From: Gillisella terrae | GTDB lineage: Bacteria; Pseudomonadota; Alphaproteobacteria; Rhizobiales; Rhizobiaceae | Reading direction: 5' to 3' | DNA length: 64,000 nucleotides | NCBI RefSeq assembly: GCF_004801395.1 | Contig: NZ_SSOA01000008.1 | Location: 1 to 64,000 of the forward strand | Part shown: in pieces, positions 13,975 to 22,377 of the stretch | Position numbering within the stretch: position 1 is the first letter of the stretch | How the letters are laid out: every line of letters begins with the position of its first letter | The notes under the pieces: generated by a model | Seen by the model: only the letters and a program-made list of their open reading frames with translations | Database searches by the model: none | What the model was told of the DNA's origin: nothing | Program-made: the position numbers and the translations under genes

Positions 13975-16695
13975 ATGGATAAAAGTCTTCTCCGTTACAT
14001 TTGGCGGCACACGCGAAAACAGCAGATTTGGGTGCTGGCAATCGTCATCATTTCCATGCTGCCCTATTTTCTGGCGTTTGATTTGCCCAAGCGCATCATC
14101 AATGGACCCATTCAAGGCTCCGGCTTCGAGCAGCCAGATTCCCGTCAGGCCTTTCTGGCCTTTGATTACAAGGTACCCCTGACCGATTGGTCCTTGAATT
14201 TCGATGGAATTTCTCTTGATCGTTTGACCAGTCTCATGGCGCTCAGTGGCGTGTTTTTGCTGCTCGTCGTGATCAATGGTTTGTTCAAATTCTACATCAA
14301 CACCTACAAGGGCCGTTTGGGTGAGCGATTGCTGCGCCGTATCCGCTATGAACTGGTTGACCGGATTTTGCGGTTTCCGCCCAGTTACGTGAAGCAGGTG
14401 CACTCGTCGGAGCTTTCCACCATCGTGCGAGACGAGGTGGAGCCGTTTGGCGGCTTTACCGGTGATGCCTTTGTGCAGCCCACATTGCTGGGCGGTCAGG
14501 CCATTGCGGCTCTGAGTTTTATTTTTTTGCAAAGCCTGTGGCTTGGCATGATTGCCGGCGTCATGGTCGCCTTGCAGGTCGGCATCATCCCCAAAATGCG
14601 CCGGCGCCTGATTGATCTTGGCCGCAGGCGTCAGATCACGGCGCGGCATTTTGCCGGGCGCGTTGGCGAAATTGTCGATGGCGTCGGCGCAATCCACGCC
14701 TATGATACCTCCAATTATGAACGCGCTGATATTGCCCAGCGATTGGGTCTGATTTACAAAATTCGCTACGATCTCTATCGTTGGAAGTTTTTTGTAAAAT
14801 TTTTCAATAACTTCCTCTCGCAGTTGACGCCATTCCTGTTCTATTCGATCGGCGGTTATTTCGCGCTGCGCGGCAGTCTGGACGTCGGGCAGCTGGTGGC
14901 TGTTATCAATGCGTATAAAGACTTGCCGGGTCCGTTGAAGGAGTTGATCGATTGGGACCAGTCACGTCAGGATGTGCAGGTCAAATACGAGCAGGTTCTT
15001 GAGCAGTTCGAGCCGCAACATATGCTTGATCCCGCCTTGCTGGCCGTGGCCTTGACATCACCTCAAGGGCATGTGGGCCTGTTGCAGGCACAAAATGTGA
15101 CGCTGCTGGATGGTAGTGGCGCAAAAGTTGTCGAGAATGTCAGCCTGAAATTGACACCCGGTGAAACGGTGGCGGTGATTGATAATCACGGCGGCGGTGG
15201 TGAGCTGCTGGCGGAAGCCTTCGGGCGCCAGAATTGGCCGGTGTCCGGCAAGGTCACGGTGGGGGATGTCGATATTCTCGAGCTGCCGGATTCAGTGGTT
15301 GGCCGGGCGATGTCTTACGTGTCTGCCGATGGCTATTTCTTCCATGCCAGTTTGAAAGACAATCTGATCTATGGATTGAAACATGCACCAACAAACTCAG
15401 TCAATTACACGGGTCGCGAGGCAGCGCAGCGGCGCTGGGATGTGCGCGAAGCGCAATTGGTTGACAACAGCGATCTGGATTTGAATGCCGATTGGCTGGA
15501 TCGGCGCGCGACATCGGTGCTGAATGGCAAGCCGGGCGATTTGCGCGATTCAATTATTGGTGCGTTGGACGCGGTGCAGCTGACCAATGATGTGCTGGAA
15601 TTGGCGTTGCATTCCATTGTTGATCCGCTGGAATATCCGGATCTGACCGAGCGGGTTGTCGAGCTGCGGCTGGCACTGCGCGAGGAGTTGCGCACCCTTG
15701 GACTGTCCAATCTCGTGGTTCATTTTGATCCCAGCAGCTACAATAGCGAAGCGACGGTCGGCGAAAATCTGTTGTTTGGCACGTTGAGGCCGGTCGCCGA
15801 TATGCCGGTCTTCACCCATAAAAGCGATTATTTCTATGCCGTTCTGGAGCGGGCGGGACTTCTGAGCCTGTTCTATGAAATGGGCTTTATGATTGCCGAA
15901 AACCTTGTCGAGATCTTTGCGGGTTTGCCGGCCGATCACCCGTTTTTCCAGCAGCTCGATGTGCTGACCGCTGATGATGTCGTTTATTATCAGCAGATTC
16001 TTCAGCGTTTGCAGGGGCGCACCAAGCCCGCGCCGACCGAAGAAGAGCAGCGCGCCATGATTCGTCTGAGCTTCAATTATGTCGAGCCGCGTTATCGTCT
16101 GGGTGTGCTGACAGATGAAATCATGGATAAAATTGTCGTCTCGCGCGACCAGTTTCACGATAATTTATCACCTGAATTGCGCAATAGCATTGAACGCTAC
16201 GATCCGCATCGCTACATGGCGTCGGCATCGTTGCGCGAAAACGTGATTTTTGGAAAACTGGCCCACCGTAACCCCGGAGCACTCGCGAAGTTTCGCGAAA
16301 TTGCCCAGCGCCTTTCGATTCAAAAGGGTCTATCCGATCGCTTTCTGGCCCTTGGGCTGGAATTTGACGTGGGAAGTGGCGGGCGCCGCTTAACAATTGC
16401 CCAGCGCCATAAGCTTAATTTGGCGCGCGCCCTTGTGCGTCGCTGCGATTATTATATCTTTAATAAGCCATTGCCGGGTCTGGATCGGCGCGCCCAGGAA
16501 GATATTGTGCGAGATGTGCTTGCATTTTTGCAACAGCAGGACAATGATCCGACAATCATGTGGGTGTTGTCGAACACATCATTGTCAAAAAACTTTGATC
16601 GTGTTGTTGTATTCGACAATGGATCAGTGGTCGCGGACGGATCGTACGAGACTCTTGATAAAGAAAATGGTATCTTCAAAACGTTGGTGGCATAA
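13975..16695 (+). CDS. Exporter-like ABC protein with degenerate, insertion-split nucleotide-binding domain
   Basis: A 906-aa protein. The N-terminal half has six predicted helices (near 18-40, 84-110, 166-186, 187-205, 270-292, 293-315) as in type I ABC exporters, with the substrate-independent motif RHFAGRVGEIVDGVGAIHAY. The nucleotide-binding domain starts near 368 but its P-loop is VIDNHGGGGEL (no lysine), the Q-loop glutamine is replaced (SYVSADGYFF), the signature reads VGSGGRRLT, Walker B reads YYIFNKPLPGLD (no Asp-Glu), and the H-loop histidine is Asn867. About 280 extra residues (470-750) separate the two halves. Three copies of a [DE]N-[LV]-[IL]-[FY]-G motif occur at 461-467, 596-602 and 754-760. 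It should bind no ATP in the usual way. The ATG at 13975 fits the first helix; the ribosome-binding site is poor. Confidence 0.75.
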   Translation: MDKSLLRYIWRHTRKQQIWVLAIVIISMLPYFLAFDLPKRIINGPIQGSGFEQPDSRQAFLAFDYKVPLTDWSLNFDGISLDRLTSLMALSGVFLLLVVINGLFKFYINTYKGRLGERLLRRIRYELVDRILRFPPSYVKQVHSSELSTIVRDEVEPFGGFTGDAFVQPTLLGGQAIAALSFIFLQSLWLGMIAGVMVALQVGIIPKMRRRLIDLGRRRQITARHFAGRVGEIVDGVGAIHAYDTSNYERADIAQRLGLIYKIRYDLYRWKFFVKFFNNFLSQLTPFLFYSIGGYFALRGSLDVGQLVAVINAYKDLPGPLKELIDWDQSRQDVQVKYEQVLEQFEPQHMLDPALLAVALTSPQGHVGLLQAQNVTLLDGSGAKVVENVSLKLTPGETVAVIDNHGGGGELLAEAFGRQNWPVSGKVTVGDVDILELPDSVVGRAMSYVSADGYFFHASLKDNLIYGLKHAPTNSVNYTGREAAQRRWDVREAQLVDNSDLDLNADWLDRRATSVLNGKPGDLRDSIIGALDAVQLTNDVLELALHSIVDPLEYPDLTERVVELRLALREELRTLGLSNLVVHFDPSSYNSEATVGENLLFGTLRPVADMPVFTHKSDYFYAVLERAGLLSLFYEMGFMIAENLVEIFAGLPADHPFFQQLDVLTADDVVYYQQILQRLQGRTKPAPTEEEQRAMIRLSFNYVEPRYRLGVLTDEIMDKIVVSRDQFHDNLSPELRNSIERYDPHRYMASASLRENVIFGKLAHRNPGALAKFREIAQRLSIQKGLSDRFLALGLEFDVGSGGRRLTIAQRHKLNLARALVRRCDYYIFNKPLPGLDRRAQEDIVRDVLAFLQQQDNDPTIMWVLSNTSLSKNFDRVVVFDNGSVVADGSYETLDKENGIFKTLVA

Positions 16696-16724
16696 AGTTT
16701 CATGCCACCTGCACAGAGGAGCTG

Positions 16725-17195
16725 GTGGCAAAGATGTTACTGAGAGACGAAGTGCAGTTATTGCGGAGCGTGCCCTACTTCAAGCATGTTGATCCATGCA
16801 AGTTGAAGTTGTTGGCTTTTGCCTCGCAACGGGTGACGTATAATGCCGGTGACGAGCTGTTTCATCAGGGTGACGGCGGGGATGCCGCCTACGTCATTTT
16901 GTGCGGACAGGTTGATCTTCTTAGCGAATTTCCCGGCGGCGAAACCAAATTGGGCGAAGCCAAGTGCCAATCGATCATCGGTGAAATGTCTTTGCTCTGC
17001 GACGGTCCGAGAACTGTCACTGCCCGTGCCACAACCCCGGTTGATGCGTTGCGCATTGGCAAGGAATGTCTTTCAAAAGTAATGTCTGATAGTCCACGGA
17101 TGGGTCTTGAGATTAGCCGTGCCTTGGCCGAACGCTTGAGAACGGCAACGTCTGAGCTGGATAGCAGTCGCATGCGCCACGCTGATCCCGTCTGA
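16725..17195 (+). CDS. Cyclic-nucleotide-binding-domain protein (Crp-like N-terminal domain only)
   Basis: A 156-aa protein consisting of one cNMP-binding beta-roll (about 15-130) plus a short helix. The phosphate-binding cassette is well kept: GEMSLLCDGPRTVTARA, with the Glu and Arg that hold the ribose and phosphate. It has no DNA-binding helix-turn-helix, so it is a sensor rather than a Crp-type activator. The GTG at 16725 follows GAGGAG; an ATG lies three codons on. It starts 29 bp after the degenerate ABC gene and is probably cotranscribed, which suggests that it regulates that membrane protein in response to cAMP, cGMP or a related ligand. The partner and ligand are inferred. Confidence 0.8.
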   Translation: MAKMLLRDEVQLLRSVPYFKHVDPCKLKLLAFASQRVTYNAGDELFHQGDGGDAAYVILCGQVDLLSEFPGGETKLGEAKCQSIIGEMSLLCDGPRTVTARATTPVDALRIGKECLSKVMSDSPRMGLEISRALAERLRTATSELDSSRMRHADPV

Positions 17196-17263
17196 CTTGA
17201 GCTGTTTGAATGGCGTTTTGGGCTTTTCTAAGGCGTTTTAGTCTGTGGTATTTTGTCGCAGTT

Positions 17264-17746
17264 TTATCGGCTGCGACGATAGAGAAAATAGCGGTCCTTT
17301 TCGATCGTTTCCAACATGGGCAGCGCTTCCAGCCTGTCATGGTTCAGTGGCAGCCCGCACAGGGCAATTCCCCCAACAGTCAGCATTCCGGCCACCATAT
17401 CCGGCAGCCACGTCAGCGTCACCGCGTCCTTGTCCGGGTAACCTGTGCCAATATCGGCGTGTACCATGGCAGCGCCGCAGCCGATGAAATCCTGACCTTT
17501 CTCGGCAATTTCACCCAAAACCAGATCACCTTCTGCTGGAATTGAGCTTTTGTGTGCGCCAAGCTGGCGGTCAAACGCGATAATGCGGTGGTTGGAAAAG
17601 TTTTCGCGCAGGTGGCTATAGGTGCGGCCATTGCCCAGACCCACTTCAAGAATGGGACCGTCTGGGAGGGGATAGGTGTCGCGAATGTGATTGAGCAGAT
17701 CGCGCTGGGCGCTCATGCGGTTGATAAAGCTATCGAGACGGCTCAT
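17264..17746 (-). CDS. Class I SAM-dependent methyltransferase
   Basis: A 160-aa protein. The SAM-binding motif I is ILEVGLGNGRTYSHLRE (residues 32-48), and the acidic end of strand two is IIAFDRQLG. At 160 aa it is a minimal Rossmann-type methyltransferase. It lies 6 bp behind the nucleotide-sugar dehydrogenase gene on the minus strand, so the pair is an operon, and it converges on the cNMP-binding gene. Context suggests methylation of a sugar or polysaccharide, but the substrate cannot be read from sequence. Confidence 0.75.
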   Translation of the reverse strand: MSRLDSFINRMSAQRDLLNHIRDTYPLPDGPILEVGLGNGRTYSHLRENFSNHRIIAFDRQLGAHKSSIPAEGDLVLGEIAEKGQDFIGCGAAMVHADIGTGYPDKDAVTLTWLPDMVAGMLTVGGIALCGLPLNHDRLEALPMLETIEKDRYFLYRRSR

Positions 17747-17752
17747 GAGGTT

Positions 17753-19093
17753 TCAAGCCTTTATAACAGTTTGGCCAGAAATCTGGCGACGGGCGAATGT
17801 GTTGCGGGTATCGACGATCAGCGGGCACCAATCGGCCAGCGTCTGGTAATCAACCGTGTCGTGGTCGGTGGCAATCAGCACTGCATCGAAGGATGAGAGA
17901 TTGTCTTCACTCCACTCCACACTGCGCCGACCCTTCAGGTGGCTGTATTCGCGGGTCTTTGGAATTTCCGCAATAAACGGGTCAAAGTAGGAGACCTCCG
18001 CACCGCGTTCCAAAATGAGCTCCATCAGTCGCAGCGATGGGCTTTCGCGAATGTCAGGCACGTTTTTCTTATAGGCCAGCCCCATCACCAGCACACGCGA
18101 GCGGCTGAGCGCCTTGCCTGCCTTGCGATCCAGCGCTTCGGCCAACTTTTCCACCACATGATGGGGCATGGCGGTGTTGATCTCGCCAGCCAGCTCAATA
18201 AAGCGGGTGGGCTGGTCAAACTCGCGCGATTTCCACGTCAGGTAAAAGGGATCAATAGGAATGCAATGACCACCAAGGCCGGGGCCGGGGTAAAACGGCA
18301 TATAGCCAAAGGGCTTGGTTTTGGCTGCATCAATCACTTCCCACACGTCGATGCCCATGGCGTCGTAAACCAGCTTCAACTCGTTCACCAGCGCAATATT
18401 GACGGCGCGGAAGATGTTTTCTGTCAGCTTCACGGCTTCGGCGGTGGCCGTGGACGATACCGGCACAATGGTTTTGACCACCGCGCCATAAAATGCCGCC
18501 ATCATGGCCGATGCTTCTGCTCCATCACCGGCAATGACTTTCGGGATGGTGGAGGTTTCAAACTCGCGATTGCCGGGATCTTCACGCTCCGGCGAAAAGC
18601 CGAGGAAGAAATGCTCGCCTGCGCGCAATTCCGAGGTTTCCAGAATGGGCTTGACCACTTCCTCGGTGGTGCCGGGGTAAGTGGTGGATTCCAGCACAAT
18701 CAATTGGCCGGGGCGCAAGGAGCGCGAAATCTGCCGACAGGTATTTTCCACGTAGGAAAGATCAGGATCGCGGTGGCGGGTGAGGGGAGTGGGCACGCAA
18801 ATGGCAATCACATCATAATCGGCCAATTGCAAAAAATCTGTTGTGGCACTGAAACGGCCCGCCTCACATTCTGCTTCGAGAATATGATCCGGCACGGCTT
18901 CGATATAGCTTTTTCTGGCGTCAATGGCGTCGATTTTGCTGGCGTCAATATCAAAGCCCATCACGGTGAAACCGGCCCGTGCGATGCTCATGCCCAAGGG
19001 AAGACCCACGTAGCCAAGCCCGATAACGGCCGCTTTGGCGCTCTTGGACCGAATGCGTGCGAGCAAATCGGCGGCGATTGTGTGGTGAGACAT
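17753..19093 (-). CDS. UDP-sugar 6-dehydrogenase (WbpA/TviB-like, UDP-N-acetylhexosamine type)
   Basis: A 446-aa NAD-dependent dehydrogenase. It has the dinucleotide motif IGLGYVGLPLG near residue 24, the middle helix segment EAVKLTENIFRAVNIALVNEL and the active-site cysteine C277 in GPGLGGHCIPIDPFYL, the version typical of enzymes that oxidise UDP-HexNAc to UDP-HexNAcA rather than UDP-glucose. The product would feed an acidic glycan. The ATG at 19093 places the Rossmann motif at the usual distance, and a TTGACA hexamer lies upstream of it at 19154-19159; an in-frame ATG at 19153 would extend it by 20 residues. Divergent from the glycosyltransferase gene at 19261. Confidence 0.85.
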   Translation of the reverse strand: MSHHTIAADLLARIRSKSAKAAVIGLGYVGLPLGMSIARAGFTVMGFDIDASKIDAIDARKSYIEAVPDHILEAECEAGRFSATTDFLQLADYDVIAICVPTPLTRHRDPDLSYVENTCRQISRSLRPGQLIVLESTTYPGTTEEVVKPILETSELRAGEHFFLGFSPEREDPGNREFETSTIPKVIAGDGAEASAMMAAFYGAVVKTIVPVSSTATAEAVKLTENIFRAVNIALVNELKLVYDAMGIDVWEVIDAAKTKPFGYMPFYPGPGLGGHCIPIDPFYLTWKSREFDQPTRFIELAGEINTAMPHHVVEKLAEALDRKAGKALSRSRVLVMGLAYKKNVPDIRESPSLRLMELILERGAEVSYFDPFIAEIPKTREYSHLKGRRSVEWSEDNLSSFDAVLIATDHDTVDYQTLADWCPLIVDTRNTFARRQISGQTVIKA

Positions 19094-19260
19094 GGCGGGA
19101 TCAAACTCCGTGACACTTTTCGGATGTGCTTCAGTTGTCGTTGCCAAACCCATATGTCAAGGGTGCAGCATGGTGGTGACGGCGGATTGATGCTCTGTGA
19201 TCGGTTTGAAAAATCATCTTCGCCTCTTGCAACTGCCATCAGAGTGGGCACATTGCGCCC

Positions 19261-20355
19261 ATGAAAATAGCGTTTTATGCACCGTTGAAATCGCCGAACC
19301 ATCCTGTACCGTCCGGTGATCGCCTGATGGCACGGTTGTTGCTGCGGGCTTTGCGTCTTGCCGGGCATGAGGTGGAGATTGCCTCGGACTTGCGCAGTTT
19401 TCATGCATCTTCAGATGTGGTCCTGCCAGATTTGCAGGGCTCAGCGACATCCGAGGTAACGCGACTGACGGCCTTGTATCAGAATGAGGGCAGACCCGAT
19501 ATCTGGTTTTGTTATCATCCCTATTACAAGGTTCCCGATCTGATTGGCCCTCGGCTGTGCCAGCAATTTGACATGGCCTATGTGACCGCCGAGGCATCCT
19601 ATTCTCATCGGCGCAATCTGGGTATATGGGCTGGTTTTCAAGCGCAATTGCTGGAGCATGTGAAAACCGCAGTCTTGAACCTGTGTTTCACCGAGCGTGA
19701 TTTTCGCGGCCTTCAAGCGGTGGCACCGGATGCGCATCTGGCACGCCTTGCACCTTTCATTGATGCGGCACCCTTTGTGTCCCGTTTGCCGCAGCCACAG
19801 CCGGGCGTGCTAGCCACCGTTGCCATGATGCGCCCCGGCGACAAGATGAGCAGCTATACGGGGCTGGCACAGGCGTTGGCAAAGCTGGGCGATACGTCAT
19901 GGCGCTTGCGGGTGGTTGGGGACGGGCCGTGCCGGGACGAGGTGCAGGCGTTGTTCTCGCATTTTGCACCGGAACGGATTGAATGGTTGGGCGAGCAGCC
20001 GCCCGAAAGGGTGGCGGACGTTTTATCCACCGCGTCGCTCTATGTCTGGCCCGGTCATGGCGAAGCCTATGGTCTGGCCTATCTGGAAGCGCAGGCTGCG
20101 GGATTGCCGGTGGTGGCCGAAGCGGTGGCGGGCGTGCCTGAGGTGGTGGCGTCAGGCGTGAGCGGGCTGCTCACGCCGCCGGGTGATGCTGATGCGTTTG
20201 CCGAATCTGTTGCGCAATTGCTGAACAATGGCGCTCTGCGGGATACCATGGCCGAGGCGGCGCGGGCGCGTGTGAACATGCAACATGGACTGGAGGCAGC
20301 CTCAAAGCGCCTCTCCAGCCTGTTGCAGACTGCATTGGAGATACGTCATGTCTGA
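19261..20355 (+). CDS. Glycosyltransferase, GT4-like
   Basis: A 364-aa GT-B protein. The N-terminal domain starts MKIAFYAPLKSPNHPVPSGDR, and the C-terminal donor-binding domain holds LRVVGDGPCRDEV and the retaining-GT motif GHGEAYGLAYLEAQAAGLPVV with its two glutamates. Cytoplasmic or membrane-peripheral. It overlaps the deacetylase-like gene by 8 bp, so the two products probably act on the same glycan. Donor and acceptor are unknown. Confidence 0.88.
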   Translation: MKIAFYAPLKSPNHPVPSGDRLMARLLLRALRLAGHEVEIASDLRSFHASSDVVLPDLQGSATSEVTRLTALYQNEGRPDIWFCYHPYYKVPDLIGPRLCQQFDMAYVTAEASYSHRRNLGIWAGFQAQLLEHVKTAVLNLCFTERDFRGLQAVAPDAHLARLAPFIDAAPFVSRLPQPQPGVLATVAMMRPGDKMSSYTGLAQALAKLGDTSWRLRVVGDGPCRDEVQALFSHFAPERIEWLGEQPPERVADVLSTASLYVWPGHGEAYGLAYLEAQAAGLPVVAEAVAGVPEVVASGVSGLLTPPGDADAFAESVAQLLNNGALRDTMAEAARARVNMQHGLEAASKRLSSLLQTALEIRHV

Positions 20356-21088
20356 AGAGAGAGTGAAGCAGCGGCTCGATGCGCTGGCAAATCAAGGCCA
20401 GCAGGTAACATTCTGGCTGCGCGACGACGACGCCATAGAGCCAACGCCAGCGCTGGAGACGCTATTGCACCTGGCCAGCCGCTATCAAATCCCTCTAACA
20501 CTTGCGGTGATCCCGCAAAACACCGGCGCGGCACTGGTGGAGCGCGTGGTGCAAGAGCCTGCCCTGTGTGTGAGTGTGCATGGTTGGAGCCATGTGAATC
20601 ACGCCACCCCGCCCGAGAAAAAGCAGGAACTGGGTTTGCAGCGTCCGGCAGCGATGGTCCTAAATGAACTCAAAGCCGGGTTTGACAAGCTGAGAGACCT
20701 CTATGGAGCGCATTTCCTGCCGATGCTGGTGCCGCCATGGAACCGGATTGACGCAAGATTGCTGCCAGAGCTGTCCGCCCTTGGCTTTTCGGCGCTCTCT
20801 GTGTTTGGCCGCGAGAAAGTGCCAGCACCGATGCGGCTTCTCAACACCCATGTGGATGTGATGGATTGGCGCGGTACTGGCGGTGGACGCGATGCGGATG
20901 CCCTGTTTGCCGAGATTGCCGATTGGCTGGCGGCCGATGCCGAGCCGCTCAATGCGCTTGGCCTGCTGACCCACCATCTTGTGCATGATGCTGCGGTGTG
21001 GCGTTTTCTGGAGCGCTTGTTTCAACTGACGCATAATCACCCCGGCTGCCGCTGGATGTCAGCGAGAGCCATTCTTGCCACGGCATAA
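20348..21088 (+). CDS. Polysaccharide deacetylase-like protein (NodB/CE4 superfamily)
   Basis: A 246-aa protein starting at the ATG at 20348 (GGAG seven bases upstream), inside the end of the glycosyltransferase gene. It keeps CE4 motifs in divergent form: motif 1 R25-D26-D27-D28, motif 2 HGWSHVNH (H78, H82, H85) and motif 3 PPWNR. No signal peptide is seen, so it acts in the cytoplasm, possibly on a lipid-linked or nucleotide-linked sugar. Its stop codon lies within a palindromic intergenic repeat. Deacetylase activity is inferred from the motifs. Confidence 0.8.
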   Translation: MSEERVKQRLDALANQGQQVTFWLRDDDAIEPTPALETLLHLASRYQIPLTLAVIPQNTGAALVERVVQEPALCVSVHGWSHVNHATPPEKKQELGLQRPAAMVLNELKAGFDKLRDLYGAHFLPMLVPPWNRIDARLLPELSALGFSALSVFGREKVPAPMRLLNTHVDVMDWRGTGGGRDADALFAEIADWLAADAEPLNALGLLTHHLVHDAAVWRFLERLFQLTHNHPGCRWMSARAILATA

Positions 21089-21123
21089 TTCTTTGAATCG
21101 ACATCGATTTCGAGAATTTTGCA
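21083..21123. repeat. Degenerate copy of the palindromic intergenic repeat
   Basis: GCATAATTCTTTGAATCG and its imperfect complement CGAGAATTTTGC form the same palindrome as the arms at 34497-34540 and 37573-37616. The TAA of the deacetylase-like gene lies inside it. Confidence 0.6.
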
Positions 21124-21141
21124 AAAATCAGGACTGATTTT
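21124..21141. terminator. Bidirectional hairpin between convergent genes
   Basis: AAAATCAG / CTGATTTT with a two-base spacer, between two convergent genes. The A and T ends give a short T-run on both strands. The stem is AT-rich and the tail short, so termination is only probable. Confidence 0.4.
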
Positions 21142-22132
21142 ACCAGGATTTCCAGCCAATCAGCAGGCCGCCATCTTCTTGCTGTGCGGTTTCGCGTGCG
21201 GCTTCCACGGCTGAAAACTCGGCTTTTCGGGGCAGATTTGCCGCCACAAACTGCGCATCGGGCACGTTAAAGCTGGTGCCGCGAAACACCACGGTCAGCA
21301 AGACGGGGCCGGTTGACCACCAGGCTGGCGCATCCGGCAGGGCTGCCATGGCCTGGGGCATCGCCTTGATGATGCGGGTAAACACCGGATGAGCGGGCGG
21401 GCTGGCCAGCAGCGAATTGGTCAAAAGCAGGCTGCCCAGCCCCAGTTGACGCGGCGTGTCTTCTGCCAATGCGGTCAGGCCGGTCAGGGGCAGGCAATCG
21501 GCAAAGCTGATATCATCGCGGGCCGGATACCAATCGCAATCGAGATAGATTCCGCCAAAGCGTTCTAAAATCAGATAGCGGGCCACATCCACAGCACCCG
21601 GATAATCACCGCGCGCCAGCATATCTTGAAAACTCGGATGTTGGTCCAGCCCTTCGATGCGCAAATCGGCCTCACGCCAGAGGCGATAGGTCAAGCCATG
21701 ACGAGCGCAATGGTCGGCCCAGGCGCTTGTGGCCAGCGGCAAAGCAAGGTCGCCCAGCCAGATTTGATGCAGCACCCGCGGCACCGGCAGCCGGTTAAGG
21801 GCTGCCATGGCCCGGCGCTCACCACTGTCAAACCGGGAAAACGGCAGAAGGATCGACGGTGGCGGCACCAGACTATATTGCAGGGCGATGATTTTGCTGC
21901 GGTCTTTTTCAAGCTTGGCAAGCTTCAGATAGGCCGCATGCAGTTTGCGCGGCAGACCCAATGCCGTACGAGGGCCAAGCCCGGCATGATCCAGCATGTT
22001 GTGGTCTGAGGCCAGCTGATTAAGTCGTTCATGGGCTTCCTCAAAGGAGCCTTGCTGTGCAAGGGCGATGCTCTGCGCGATCAGTGCGCGGCTCGCTTGT
22101 CTTAGGTTGCCGTCTTTTCCTGTGTCACGCAT
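21140..22132 (-). CDS. DXD-motif sugar transferase (Gly_transf_sug / OCH1-like)
   Basis: A 331-aa protein. The fold is marked by PRVLHQIWLGD (118-128) and by DVARYLILERFGGIYLDCD (182-200), whose D198-x-D200 binds metal and nucleotide sugar. The N-terminal 110 residues are helical. I chose the ATG at 22132, with AGGA eight bases upstream; the open frame runs 29 codons further into an intergenic repeat without a ribosome-binding site. GT-A-type transferases of this family add single sugars such as mannose or glucose. It lies between other glycan genes but on the opposite strand. Confidence 0.82.
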   Translation of the reverse strand: MRDTGKDGNLRQASRALIAQSIALAQQGSFEEAHERLNQLASDHNMLDHAGLGPRTALGLPRKLHAAYLKLAKLEKDRSKIIALQYSLVPPPSILLPFSRFDSGERRAMAALNRLPVPRVLHQIWLGDLALPLATSAWADHCARHGLTYRLWREADLRIEGLDQHPSFQDMLARGDYPGAVDVARYLILERFGGIYLDCDWYPARDDISFADCLPLTGLTALAEDTPRQLGLGSLLLTNSLLASPPAHPVFTRIIKAMPQAMAALPDAPAWWSTGPVLLTVVFRGTSFNVPDAQFVAANLPRKAEFSAVEAARETAQQEDGGLLIGWKSW

Positions 22133-22189
22133 GACCTTCGTCCTGATATTTCTGAGTCCTGTTCGCCATCCATGGCTCAAAGAGCTCCC

Positions 22190-22235
22190 TTTACAGCGCA
22201 TGCACCACATGTGGCACATAAAGGACGCTGTAGCA
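22190..22235. repeat. Half copy of the mosaic palindromic repeat (ACAGCG arm)
   Basis: TTTACAGCG at the left and CGCTGTAGCA at the right enclose CCACATGTGG, the same nested plan as 37515-37560 and 34556-34597. The second palindrome (CTGCATAATT type) is absent here. Confidence 0.6.
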
Positions 22236-22377
22236 TGTTATATCCACTTTATACGTCCTAAAACCTTTGCCGATCTCCGGAATGAATCCGTCGGCATCAG
22301 CTTCGCTCATGTATGAAGCCTTTATAGGCTGTTTCTAACCTTGTGGAATTTTGATGACGTGAAGGGAATTGATCTGA

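Noticed and set aside
16725-17195. Crp/Fnr transcription factor
   Set aside because: At 156 aa it ends after the cNMP domain and lacks the helix-turn-helix.
17939-19264. 441-codon plus-strand open frame opposite the nucleotide-sugar dehydrogenase
   Set aside because: The minus strand carries a full dehydrogenase with all active-site motifs; the plus-strand translation has none.
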